A stretch of 64,000 bases of DNA from Wyeomyia smithii (taxonomy: Eukaryota > Arthropoda > Insecta > Diptera > Culicidae). Made by a program: the position numbers and the translations under genes. This document shows, one piece after another, positions 45,076 through 56,230 of this stretch. Location: assembly GCF_029784165.1 (NCBI RefSeq), contig NC_073695.1, positions 206,137,281-206,201,280 on the forward strand, given 5' to 3'. The stretch's first letter is position 1; each line of letters starts with the position of its first letter. The notes below the pieces were generated by a model. The model worked only from the letters and a program-made list of their open reading frames with translations, did no database searches and was not told where the DNA came from.

Positions 45076-46599
45076 CTCCCGCTACTCAGTCGCAAGAAAC
45101 TCTACGAGCCCTCAGGGTCGGCTCGTCCATAAGGAGAGGTCAATTTTACGAAAGGAGAAGAAAATCACTTTTTGAATCCTGATGAATTTGGCACGATTAA
45201 TTCCCTAACAGTTCCCTATTTTCCCTACTCTATGTGGTTTTATAAATTGACTTACGGGTTTTTTGTTTTTTTTTTTTTTGATGATGATGATGGTCCCGCC
45301 ACATACCCCTACAAAGGTTTGAGCTGGATGATTTATCTATAGATTATTAATGTAATCACAATTTCAATCAGTTATACAAAAAAAAACGAACTGAATCCAT
45401 TTCCAGATATAAACTTCTTCAAAAACTGTTTACTTGATTCACATCGGTAAAGACGTGAATTGCTGTAGAGCTACACAAAGCTAGCACAGGGTTTTCATGA
45501 CCTTCAGTCAGACTAACTACAACTACTTCATATATATTCTCTAAGCATTCAAATAACAATTGAGTTTAAATTGTAAAAGAATCCATTTATATCTGTCTTC
45601 CGCGCGCGAGGCTCAAACTTATGTAGTCACTTTCTATTATTTTTTAAGCTACAACAACATAAAGGAAAAAAAAAATCCATCATCACCACCGCGACGAACA
45701 CAGTAGTTTTGTCATTATGTGTGTGGAACCTATCTCTCTCCCACTGTCTGGCAGTGATAATGTGAAACAAAGACAGCTGCAGTATAATTTAATTTCTGCA
45801 ATTTTCTTTGTTTCGGGATCAAGAAGGTGTTAGCTCTACCGATTTTCTAAAGATCCATGACAGAATGACTGAGTACTTGCAGCGCATTCCGAAATCCTTT
45901 TCCCGTCGGCAAGCCCCGCCCGAAAACAATAGTAGAGTCATTGGGATTCTGCTATTGTGTTCAGACTTTCGATTTATTTGATGTTACTTCCGTATCAAAG
46001 AAATCGACCCGTATATAATAATATTATGCAATGATGTTTGTATGGCGGTATATGAAAAATTTATCTAGTTTTGTTCAATGTATGGAAAGTGTTCGTTATG
46101 TTGTGCTTAAATAAAATGGATGAAATGAATATATAGAAATACACGACATATCATTGTCCAATATAAATCTTACCATATACATGTGTACCAAAATATAACC
46201 TATATTTTTGACACTCTTGCCAAACTAGTCATAATCAGTTATGATCCCAATCAATAATAAAAATGTCCATATGAAACATCTGCTTAAAAGCTAGAAAAAT
46301 CAAACAAGATAACAGCACAAAACGCGTTTGGCAGCAAACCTACTTGATACTTGTGTCGTAAACATGAGCACCTACAATACAACAAAATTGAAACAATCAT
46401 TTGTGCATCACGTCCATCATCTTTCACCAGCACCAATGCAACAAGTTAAAAGAGAAAAAAAATCCTATTGGAAATCCCACAAGGAACAGTTGTTTTGTCA
46501 TTATATGTTAAAAAAAAGATCCAATATAAAATATAAATAAAATTTTACAACACAATCATATCCGTTCGTAAAAAACTTCGTCAGTTACAGGCTTCAATT
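45076..46599. other. Unassigned region
   Basis: 1.5 kb of AT-rich sequence with no recognisable coding or element signature, apart from a T-run at about 45262-45280 and a short GATGATGATGATGG repeat right after it. Confidence 0.35.
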
Positions 46600-46702
46600 A
46601 AACAATCAATAAATAAATAGGTTTCAAAAATAGATATTTCATCCAAAATAAATCCGTTGTTTAAACTTCGTCATATAAACTCTCGTCATTGTTAAAAGCT
46701 TT

Positions 46703-49440
46703 TTAATTTCGTTCTGTACAACAGAAACTTTCACGTGTGAAATACATTGTCTCTTGAACTCCGCAAGCGTTGGTTTGGGCACGTTTAACATGTCTTGGCA
46801 TCGAATTGAAAAAAATTATACCTTTATAAAACAATGAATTTTGTGAAGCTCTTGTTAGAAAGAAAGGTGTTCTTAGTTCATCCGCGTTTCTAGTGTTATA
46901 TCTATGAAAATCACTTCCTCTTTCAATTCGATCACACAAATATTAAGGTAGCAAGCCATTAATTATTTTATAAATGAACACAATAGACAAATAAACAATG
47001 CGTTGCTTCACGGATAACCATTGCAAAGCGTCCAACATAAAAGCAGAGGAAGTTAATCTATCACAATTTAAAATCAAACGCATTATTCTATTCTGCAAAC
47101 GCTGTAACCTCAATAATTGTGTTATTGTTATTGGCCAAATACAAAAAGGTAGGGCAAAATTCCAAATGGGGCGAGATGATTGACTTGTATAGCTGTATTT
47201 TACTACTAATTGTTAATTCGTTTTTCAAACGGCATAATATTCCATACTTCTTGGCAATTTTCTTGATGACATTGTCAATGTGAGCGTTGAACTTTAGGTT
47301 GTCATCAATAATCACGCCAAGATATTTAATCTCCCGAACGCGACCAATTGTCTCATCATCTATTATAACAGAGACATCGTCATTTACCACGGTGCGCGAG
47401 AAAATCATAAATTTAGTTTTATCAATATTCAATTTCAATTGCTTATACTTCAGCCATCTGCTTAGAGAACGTAACGTCTTCATTCAAGTGTGAAACAGCT
47501 TGTTCTAAATTTTTAGCTGCAATGAACAACACGGTGTCATCGACAAAAAGATTTATGTCACAAAAACGTAAAACTCGCCGCATGTCATTTATATACATAA
47601 TAAACAAAAGGGGCCCTAATACACTTCCCTGTGGAACTCCAAGATAATTCTCCACGGGACCAGATACAGAATCATTAAAAACAGTCCGTTGAGTTCTGTC
47701 AGACAAATAGCTTTCAAACCATCTGAATGCAGTACTCGAAATTCCAAAGCGCTTGATTGTGTTCAACAATAAGGGCCTAGAAATTGTTTCAAAAGCGCGT
47801 TTCAGATCCAAAAATACAGCAACTATTGTGTCTTTATTTTCTAAGTTATCTTTCCATTTTGCAAGAACTAAATTCAACGCGGTTTCACACGAATGGCCTT
47901 CCCGGTAGCCAGATTGTTCCGGAATTAATAACGAGTTACTATTTAAATATTCTAACAGCTGACCTTTAGCAACCAGTTCCAATACCTTTTCTAACGTGTG
48001 TAACATATTGATGGGACGAAACTCTTCGGCTTTAATCGTTCCAGCAACCTTTTGAATCGGAACAACCAACGATTCTTTCCACACTTTAGGCACGTGCCCA
48101 GTTAGCAATGATTCATTAATAAGGTTCAGCAGAGTGTGACCAATAACATTGAAGCAATCTTGAATAACCCTAGCATTTACATTGTCTACGCCAGCCGTTT
48201 TACCTAATGAAAAACAAATATTTTTAAGGCCATCCATTGTGATTGGGTGAAAACCATCAAATCTACTATTAACGTTAGTCGGCTGTTTTATTTCATCCGG
48301 TTCATCGACCAGTTCAATTGGTTGATTGATCAATGAAACACTATTGATGAAATAATCATTAAATTTACTAGCAATTATTTGTTCTGTTTGTTCTAATGTG
48401 CCATCAAAAGTTTTGGACCGCGGTTTACAATTACTAGGTTTTAATAAAGATTTCAAAATTTTCCATAACTCTTTGCTGTTGTTTTGATGCTGAGTAATCT
48501 TTCTCTGGATATATTCACAACGCGTCTTTTTTAACGCTTGTGAATATTTATTACGCGCGATTGTTTACTCATTCCAATGACTCTGACTATTTGATCTACA
48601 AAACTTTTTGTACAATTTATCCCTCTTGCGCTTAAGACGCAAAAGATCCAAATTGTACCAGCTGTTCGCGTTCTTTAAGGTTACAAATTTATGTTCAACT
48701 AATTGATTCGTACACGTTTTCAACATACTAGTAAGAACAGCTGCAGAATCATCTAAATTACCGGACACGATTGGAAAATCCAAGCTTCTTTCAACAAGAT
48801 TCGAAACAGCCTGTTTCGAATATTTTCCCCAGCATTTCAATTTTTTAAAATCATTATTCTCACTCAAGTTGTCTAATACAGTGATTACTTATGTCTCATG
48901 ATCGGTTATTTTCATATCAGAATCCGTTACTGAACAAATGGAATCCAAATTGGAATAAACATGATCAATCAAAGTTCTATTTGCTGGGAAATACGTGTAA
49001 ATTCATTAACGCTTTGTTTTAAATTGAAAGATTCTACTAACCGCTTCAAATGATTCGAATTTGTATTATCTCGCCAGTTGATATTAAAATCGCCAGTCAA
49101 TATATTCAGTTTACTATAATCGAGAAATTCATCAAGCCAATTTTCCAATATTTCAAGGAAACGGTGATCACTAGCATTGGGAGAATGATACAAAACACCA
49201 AAATTACCCACCTTCATACCACGTACTACTGTTATGCCCAAGAACCAATTGCCATCCTTCGCTTCGTTTCGGCAAAGCTCGAATTGAACTGATTCTCTGA
49301 CATAAATAGCAACACCGCCAGTTTGTCTAGAATGTGATAAACAAGCAGCCACATTATATCCCGGAATACTATATTGATCATATGCTTCAATATCGACAAT
49401 ATGAGTCTCTGATAAGAACACTAAAAGTTGACGTCCAAAT
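46703..49440 (-). pseudogene. LINE ORF2 pseudogene: endonuclease and reverse transcriptase
   Basis: This protein would nick target DNA and reverse-transcribe its own RNA at the nick. The endonuclease part shows FLSETHIVD, GGVAIYVRES, LYHSPN and GDFNINW; its C-terminal third is missing or degraded. The RT (48456-47443) shows FRPINMLHTLEKVLE, EQSGYREGHSCETAL, FLDLKRAFETI, GVPQGSVLGPLLFIMYIND and the catalytic FVDDTVLF (near 47526-47550). Note that the usual AFD before the first catalytic region reads AFE. A frameshift near 47450 leads into SRWLKYKQLKLNIDKTK and YLGVIIDDNLKF, then a further shift into QNRIMRLILN and MLDALQWLSVKQR. The C-terminus HRYNTRNADELRTP is characteristic. At least three frameshifts make it non-functional. 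Confidence 0.9.
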
Positions 49441-49600
49441 TCATGTTACGCTCTTTATTCGTCTTTAAACAATTAACGCATTTCAAAACAGTAGACGTGC
49501 ATTCAGATGTTTTGTGTTTTAGGCTACACCTGGAACACGTAGCACAATTTTTGCAATCCATGCTCTTGTGCCCAAATTCTCCACATTTGAACACGTGTTA
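49440..49600 (-). pseudogene. LINE ORF1 remnant with zinc knuckles
   Basis: The minus strand encodes FKCGEFGHKSMDCKNC, then CSRCSLKHKTSEC, then LKCVNC: the tandem CCHC zinc-knuckle region at the C-terminus of LINE ORF1 proteins, which bind element RNA. Directly afterwards the sequence passes, out of frame, into the endonuclease LSETH motif, so the ORF1 end and ORF2 start are deleted. A TG/CA microsatellite (about 49599-49611) lies just upstream. Confidence 0.8.
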
Positions 49601-49945
49601 CGTGTGTGTGTATGGTCGTGTCTGGGCCAGCCGTCTGCCGCTGTCACGCTGCTGCCTGCCGCCTTGAAGTTGCCGTCGTCGCCGCGCCGTGGCTGTCGCC
49701 GCTGCTCCCTCGGCTACACCTGCTCCCGTACTTCCTGATAATATACCAGCTCCACACGTGTACTGTCGAGATCGGCCTGACGATGACAATAGCCGCTCCA
49801 CCGGTTGCTACGACACCTGCTCTCGAAAGTCCCGAGATCTGTCCCGATTCGCTTGTGTCATGCCGGGTGCGGTCTGATCGTGAAACTAGCCGCTCTGTCG
49901 GTTGGTTAGCTTCGCTGCGGTTCCTGATCACTCCAATTTGAGGTT

Positions 49946-50734
49946 AACGGACTCACTAGGCCGGAAGGTAGGAACTTCAGATCGTTAACCGCTCGCTACG
50001 TAGCTCGTTCCTTATTGCCTCGAGAATATTGTTGACCGCGATGAACCGCTACTAAATTATCTTGCGAATACGAGCAAGGTTGGTATAATCAGCTCTATGA
50101 TGTCCAAAAACGTGTTCGGTGGTCAAAACCGCGGGTTCAATATGCGCGTCCGACTAACTTGACGGTCCAACACCTTCTCTCCTTGCTAACCCAGGACTTT
50201 CTCTTAGGACCCGAATAGTCGTTGGAGCTCCCGGAACTTCTCACCCGAACTTCTTTCAGGCGAAATAATTTTAGTTCAGTGGGTTATGTTAAGTGTACCT
50301 TGTCAGGGCTGAACACAATCCTTATCGTGTGTGTAGAGTTTGTGTATCGTGCCATCTCCCTATGAAGCTAATTTAAGCTGGATATTCTAACGTATACTTT
50401 ATTATTAATTTTTATATTTGACTTTTATATTGATGTTTATGAAATTTTTATATATGTGTTAATTTTATCCCCTAGCTTGATGTTTAAGTGATTTTCAACC
50501 CATCAGACTTGTTTAATAATTTAGTATTGAGACCGGCTATGAAAATAGCAAAAGGTCACATAATCTACGTGTTTCTTGAGAACGAAACAGCTGTTCAATT
50601 TCATCACACTTCAGCTCTTCCAGGTAGTGCTTTTCGTCCCGAAAAAGACGGGTCTGATGTTTTAGATAATGTTTGTATCGACTCACGTTATGACGGGTCC
50701 TTTGCTGCAGCATCAATGCCCGCGCTACATTCTT
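49946..50734. other. Unassigned region
   Basis: About 0.8 kb between two LINE fragments. It may include 5' sequence of the CR1/L2-like element or untranslated sequence of another element, but nothing specific is recognisable. Confidence 0.35.
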
Positions 50735-51480
50735 CTAGTCTAGAATTGCTTTCACTGTACTCCAGCAGATCTCCAGAGGGGCTTCGGTAAGCTCTCCCTC
50801 ATCCGGCAACGCTGCCTCAAGGCTTTGAGCGTACTCGATGGATTCGGGGATTTTAGGTCGCTCTAGATCATACCGTGGTGAGCGACGGTAGCGGATGTCG
50901 TTGATAATCGAAAGTCTTTGGCGCATTTTGACCATCCCGAGGTAGTGCTCAGAACCAACGTTCGTGCCACGATAGGCTCGGACGTCGATAATATCTGAGA
51001 AGTGACTTTCGTCAATCAAACCGTGATCGATTTGTGTTTCAGTCTGTTGTGGTGATCTCCAGGTGTACCGATATGGGAGACTATATTGCATGTTGAAGAT
51101 CAATCTGTTCTCTAAATGCTTGGAATATTTTCATCGTTAGAAATTTAAAGTATAGTTGTTAAACTGTTATCAGAGTTTATATGTCATGTGATGCCATATG
51201 GCATCACCCGCGGGAAATGGGTTGATGGTGGCTAAAGTTGAAGAAACGACTTCTGATCAACTTGCACATTCTGTTTTCGATTGGCCACACGCGATTCTGC
51301 ATTTTGTCCAATACAATAAAAGCTGTATCCAGCTCGTGTGTGTTGTCGCAGCTCTGGTAGATGGTATAAACATTCCTGTACGTATATACCGAGGCTTCCT
51401 TCCAGCACACCTCCTGCAGTGCCACCTTGTCGAGCTTGCAGTCTTCAAAGATTCACTTCCATGATTAAGATTTCCAATCG
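50735..51480 (-). pseudogene. RTE-type LINE fragment (endonuclease domain)
   Basis: Two minus-strand pieces of an RTE-clade endonuclease. The upstream piece (51204-51480) reads KVALQEVCWKEASVYTYRN, then TAFIVLDKMQN and ENRMCKL then RFFNFS; the usual LQEVRW has Cys for Arg. The downstream piece (50735-51103) reads YTWRSP, QIDHGLID, DVRAYRGTNVGSEHYLGMV and KMRQRLS, matching the C-terminal part of the endonuclease. The central block with the catalytic GDFNA motif is missing, replaced by about 100 bp of unrelated sequence. The fragment stops before the reverse transcriptase. Confidence 0.85.
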
Positions 51481-51683
51481 TAAGTCCGTTTTCGATTGCC
51501 TAGGTCTATGTCGATTGTTTTGGCCCGTACCAACATTATTTGCGTCCTGTATTGATTGTTTTACGGCTGGCTTGTGAGGCCTGCACCGACCCTCAGCCTC
51601 GCTGGAGGACCACCGTGAGAGCACTGTTACGAGTCCCACGCTGGCCCCAGGACGTTGATCAGCCGCTCCTAACATGGAGAACA

Positions 51684-53097
51684 TGGAGTAATTGTTTACG
51701 ACACTGAGGAGGGTCAGAAGTGCGCCCCAATTACCGCAGGAGTTCCGCAAGGTTCTATCCTGGGTCCGGTGTTGTGGAATGTAGGGGTTGTAAACGTCGG
51801 CTTTGCAGACGACATAACGCTGGAGGTTTACGGCGAGTCTATCGAGGAGGTCGAGTTGACGGCCGCGCACTGTATACGCAAGGTCGAGGAGTGAATGCGC
51901 TCCAGGAAACTGTAGCTCGCGCATCATAAGACGGAGGTCACGGTTGTGAACAACCGTAAATCGGAGCAACAGGCGGTGGTCAGAGTCGGAGACTGCACCA
52001 TCACCTCAGAGCGATCCCTGAAGCTCTTGGGGGTTATGGTGGACGACAAGCTCACGTTCGGGAGTCACGTCGACTATGCCTGTAAGAGGGCCTCATCGGC
52101 TATTGCAGCACTATCTCGTATGATGTCCAATAGCTCAGCGGTTTATGGCAGCAAGCGGAGACTTCTTGCCAGCGTGGTTTCGTCCATACTTAGGTATGGT
52201 GGGCCAGTGTGGTCCAGAGCGCTAGGTACTAACAGTTAGCGTCGTAAACTGGAAAGTACCTACAGGCGTATGTGCCTGAGAATTGCGAGTGCGTATCGTA
52301 CGGTGTCATACGATGCTATCTGTGTCATGTCCAGCATGATGCCTATCAGAATCGCCATCAAGGAGAACAGAGAGTGTTTCGACCAACGTGACACAAGGGG
52401 CATACGAGGTACCAGAAGATCATTCACGATGCTCCGCTGGCAGCGGGAATGGTCCAACTCCACAAAGAGCAGATGGACGCACCGACCGGCTGGATCGGGA
52501 GACGACATGGTGAAGTGAACTTCCACCTGACACAAATCCTGTCAGGCCATGGTTGTTTCAGGCAATATCTGCACAGGTTCGGACACGCGGGGTCCCCCAT
52601 GTGTCCCGAGTGCGTGGAGGATGAGGAGACTGCTGAGCTTGTCTTTTTCGTATGCCCCCGTTTCGTAAGAGCGAGGAGCGACATGATGGCAGTGAGCGGG
52701 CCTGGCACTACTCCGGACAATCTAGTCCGGAGGATGTGCGACGACCCGGACATCTGGAACGCGGTCTGTGCGGCCGCCTCTCAGATTGTCCTGGAGCTGC
52801 AACGTGTGTGGCGGTTCAACCACCAACACGCCAGTGGTAGCTAACTACCAGTCTACAGGTAGTAGGTTATGAGAGTGAAGAGCACGCACAAAAGCCACTC
52901 CCCGACGTAATACTTAACCGTCGTTCCGGGAAGACCAGGGCTAGAGACTGGAGGGGTTTTAGTGGGTCGGGACAGGGATCAGTAGGTGCATGGGGGAGTG
53001 TAACTACTCCAGCATCTCTCCCCTAGGCTCATCCCCACACTCTAAGTTCTCTTCTCAGGTGTCTGTTTGCAGATTTCCCCGCACCTTTAAAAAAAAA
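51684..53097 (+). mobile_element. R1-clade non-LTR retrotransposon, 5'-truncated
   Basis: A plus-strand insertion of 1414 bp, flanked by an exact 14-bp target duplication TAACATGGAGAACA at 51670-51683 and 53098-53111 and ending in a short A-rich tail. It contains the C-terminal half of the reverse transcriptase, the downstream zinc-binding region and a roughly 250-bp 3' untranslated region. The 5' truncation with target duplication is typical of incomplete reverse transcription. It landed about 190 bp upstream of the RTE endonuclease fragment. Confidence 0.92.
51696..52844 (+). pseudogene. R1-clade ORF2 pseudogene (C-terminal part)
   Basis: The recognisable order is: GVPQGSILGPVLWN, VGFADDITLEVYGES (catalytic Asp-Asp of the reverse transcriptase, near 51800-51815), a stop near 51892, KTEVTVVNNRKSEQ, TSERSLKLLGVMVDDKLTFG, SILRYGGPVW, then after another stop RKLESTYRRMCLRIASAYRT. 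Past a frameshift come FHLTQILSGHGCFRQYLHRF and the zinc-type block SPMCPECVEDEETAELVF to CPRF; the usual His of ETAEH is Leu. It ends at TAG/TAA near 52844. R1-clade elements lack RNase H and end with this CCHC-like block. Several stops and frameshifts exclude activity. Confidence 0.88.
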
Positions 53098-53111
53098 TAA
53101 CATGGAGAACA

Positions 53112-53543
53112 GAAGCTGTTTTGAGCCGCACTATTCTGTTGAACAGATGCTCGGGTTGGCGAAACATTTCCTCTACCGCCGAGATATGGTTAACGCGCCA
53201 TAGATTGCGTCGCAGCTATTGTCGGATGACAACATTGCCCCGGATGCATAAACCATTTGTATCCATGCTTATGCTGACAGTCTATCGTGGTCGTATGACT
53301 CGTGGAGATGTGAGACAGGAACTCACCGTGGTTTTCATTAAAGCTGGTTCATTTCCATAACGCAAACGTCAAAAAGCCGAACTAAATTCTTGACAATTGC
53401 TAATGTATTGAAGAACCGAAATGCCTACCAAATTTTGGTTTGGAAAGATATAAAAGCGTGTTCACAGCGAAAACATTGGTAATTGAGCGACCCGTACCGG
53501 TTTGTACGGTATTCGTCGGTAGATAGGCAGTACTATTATCCCA
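53112..53543. other. Unassigned spacer right of the R1 insertion
   Basis: Continuation of the sequence interrupted by the R1-clade element. It contains a GC-balanced stretch (53112-53370) with no recognised domain; it could be 5' sequence of the interrupted RTE copy. Confidence 0.35.
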
Positions 53544-53545
53544 TA

Positions 53546-54150
53546 TACTGCCGGTACCCGCATAACTATCCCACACTGATTTTGGACACTTTTGAGTTAT
53601 CATCGGGAATCGATTTAATTGTTATCATATTTTCTGGAAAAATATTTAAATTGATACTTTTGTATGGAAAAACATGGAAAAAATAACAAGTTGTTTTTGT
53701 CCCATATTAAAAGTACCCGCGTTACAGTCCCACTGCATAGTGGTACAAACTACAAACATATAATTTTGCTCCAGATTATTTTAGGCATATAAAAGTATGT
53801 CATTTAATTACCTAGACTAATGTTGTTTTTCTGTAATACAATCTACGTTGCCAATGATACTGCCGGTTGCTGGTTGAATTTATATGTGATGGGACAAATT
53901 ATGCGAGTACTTTTGAAATGTACCCGCATAGTTTGTCCTATTTTGTCTTTTTTCAAGTTATATAACGTAAAACCAATTCCATCCATGGTTTTTTGTTCTC
54001 AACGATAAACTTGTCGTGCCATGAAACTGTTATGGTCATTGGTTCTGGATGTAATCGCTGGAAATCCGAAAATTCACGGATATTATTGATTCGCCGTTTT
54101 CTCAACATGTTGTTTTTCATTATGGGACAGTTATCCGGGTACCGGCAGTA
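53546..54150. mobile_element. 605-bp MITE with five copies of a GTACCCGCAT motif
   Basis: Inverted termini of about 28 bp starting TACTGCCGGTACCCG on both ends, flanked by TA (53544-53545 and 54151-54152). The subterminal phrase GTACCCGCATAACTATCCCA recurs in degenerate form inside: near 53711 and 53918 forward and near 53888 inverted, besides one in each terminus. That pattern suggests repeated binding sites for the enzyme that moved it. No transposase frame is present. Confidence 0.82.
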
Positions 54151-54479
54151 TAGTTGTGCACGAAAATTGAGATCGCAGTGAGAATGTTAGAGAGAGCTTA
54201 AATCCTAAATTTTATATGACTTATTATCAAAACAATTCGTCATACCTTCTGTTACGGAGAGCCCAACATCAAGTCTGCGTTTGCGCGCTTCCACTTTTTT
54301 GAACAATCAGTACATTCATATTCTGAAAAAAGGTAATTTAAAAGCTCGGAAATTCTTAATAAAAGCCAGAAGACATATTTACCCAAACAAAACCACTTAC
54401 TTTAATAGCAACAGATCGTTGAGGTCCCATACCAGATCCAGAGCTAGCCGCCACAAAACTTAGTCTTGGGCTGCTCCTC

Positions 54480-56230
54480 TTCAGTCGCCCCGGGACACCC
54501 GCTGGTCAGGCTGGTCGTCGACAGCTCACATCCAACGCGTGCGTGGTCTGCCTGGAAGTCGTCAATCTCTATTCGAATCTCTACTAAATATTACCTTTGC
54601 CGATCGCTCATCCACCATATGTGACCAGCCCACCATAACCTGCCGTAGTGCATCCGCTTGGCAATATCAGCGTATTTGTAGATTTCATACAGTTAGTGTT
54701 TATTGCGCCAGCGCCACACCCCATTTTCTAGTTTGCCAGCGAGTACTGATCGCATGATTCTGCGCTCGAGGACCTCGCAGATCGGCTTTCTTCCACGTCC
54801 ACTATTCATGTCCGTAGAGCGCCACCGTGAGGCTCGGCGTCCTGTACAACGCAAATTTTAGTACGAATACTTTAACACTCATTATTACGTTACCCACAAA
54901 ACTGCAGAACATCGTCGTGGAACCGAAAGCATGTCCTCATTTTGGTACCAGGGGTTGGGTTGGCGACAGCTCACAATGCGAAGATAATGAAACTCCGGAT
55001 TGTGGAACATTTTCCAGGGTTTATTTCGAGCTCGAAATGGCCAGCGAGTTCACCGAATGATCTACGCCGTCTGGAGTGTGGTAGAGATCGTAGTCTGTTT
55101 TATAAACATGAAGGTGTCCTGGGACGACACCTGGCGGCAGCTTGGGATAAAATATCACGAGTGGATCATGGCAAGGGAAAAAGTGATCTAGAGCCCGTCC
55201 AATTGCTTCAGATCTAATGTCATAAACGCGTCCGATACTGTGACCGCTGCCTTGATGCTTGATGTGAAACCACCGAGAGTTGTACAAATTCACTTAACTA
55301 GGTTTGTCGAAATATCATGTTCAAACATAATCTGCCACAGCACGGTGTGTTCCACTGAATCGTACACCGCCTTAAAGTCTATAAACAAATGAACTGCCGT
55401 TCAAAGCATAGCTATTTCGGCGTGCATGAGATTTGTGTAGAACATGGGACTACTATGATTTGAACAGCAGTAAAGTATCTACAAGTTGTGTTCTCGAAAC
55501 TTGACAAGGGTCAGGCTCAAAGTGAACATCTGGTCGAGTCTTTGCTTCTTCCTGTAGATAGGACAAACGAGTCCTCAGTATAATCTCGTTTCCGACTTCA
55601 AAAAGTTCGCCCAGGAACTCGTCCTTTTCAGCTGCTGAACCGCAACTCAACTCTCTACAAGCCTATTATTTTTATTATATTAAAAGTCTGTATTACTTAG
55701 CCTCGTCTAAGATTGACCAGCCTTTCCAATTTTTCTCTCTTTCTCCTCTCGATAAATTTCCTACTTTCCTCACTGTTCAACACCTTTTCGAAGTGTTGTT
55801 TCCAACGCCAGGCTACCTGAGACTTATCTGTAAACAGGTTCCCCTCCCTGTCGTTACACATGACAGGAACTGACTTGGTCCGGTTCCTGACACCCGTACG
55901 TGTCGTACCTGGTGAAGAAATGCGAGCCATTATCGGTTGTGGTGGAGTTAAGGTTTTTTCTGCCAAACACAGGGCGAAAGAATTCTTCCAGTCAAACTTG
56001 TGCGTTCATATTTCCGATGACGATCTTCAGGTTGTTTTTGGGTACTCTCCACACGTTTTCTCAAGGAGTTCGCTAAACCCCTCCTTTACGTCGTTGGTTT
56101 GATCGTTTTCCGGCGCGTATGCGTTGATAAGGCTGTAATTAAAGAATCTATCCTAGATTTCAATGCGCTTAGATGACTATTAAAGGGCATGACTTGCTTT
56201 ATTTGGTATTCTAGTTACACCAAACCGATG
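54480..56230 (-). pseudogene. RTE-type LINE, internally deleted pseudogene
   Basis: On the minus strand, from the right, the endonuclease is recognisable as FFNYSLINAYAPENDQTND, then LKIVIGNMNAQV (intact RTEs have GDFNAKV, so the catalytic Asp is Asn) and DNGSHFF. After a deletion the frame at 55966-55697 carries DREGNLFTDKSQVAWRWKQH and FEKVLNSEE. A reverse-transcriptase piece FIDFKAVYDSVEHTVLW lies at about 55330-55400. The catalytic FADD region is not found. The C-terminus reappears at 54480-54790 as RLWWAGHIWWM and GRPRTRW. Stops and frameshifts are numerous. The stretch 54850-55300 does not match the family well and may be a further insertion. Confidence 0.82.

Larger units (their letters stand above)
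46600..49945 (-). mobile_element. CR1/L2-like non-LTR retrotransposon, decayed
   Basis: A minus-strand LINE with recognisable order: ORF1 zinc-knuckle remnant (about 49440-49600), apurinic-type endonuclease (48969-49440), linker (48565-48867), reverse transcriptase (47100-48456) and the family-typical C-terminal region (46703-47090). There is no RNase H domain, fitting CR1/L2-like clades. The 3' end is placed near 46600 by loss of similarity, not by a defined tail. GC-rich DNA at 49600-49945, immediately upstream of the zinc knuckles, is included as probable ORF1 or 5' sequence with low certainty. The element is compressed between ORF1 and the endonuclease, so an internal deletion has occurred. 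Confidence 0.85.

Noticed and set aside
54850..55300. Continuous RTE coding sequence through this interval
   Set aside because: Neither strand matches expected reverse-transcriptase blocks here. Treated as poorly assigned sequence within the LINE region.
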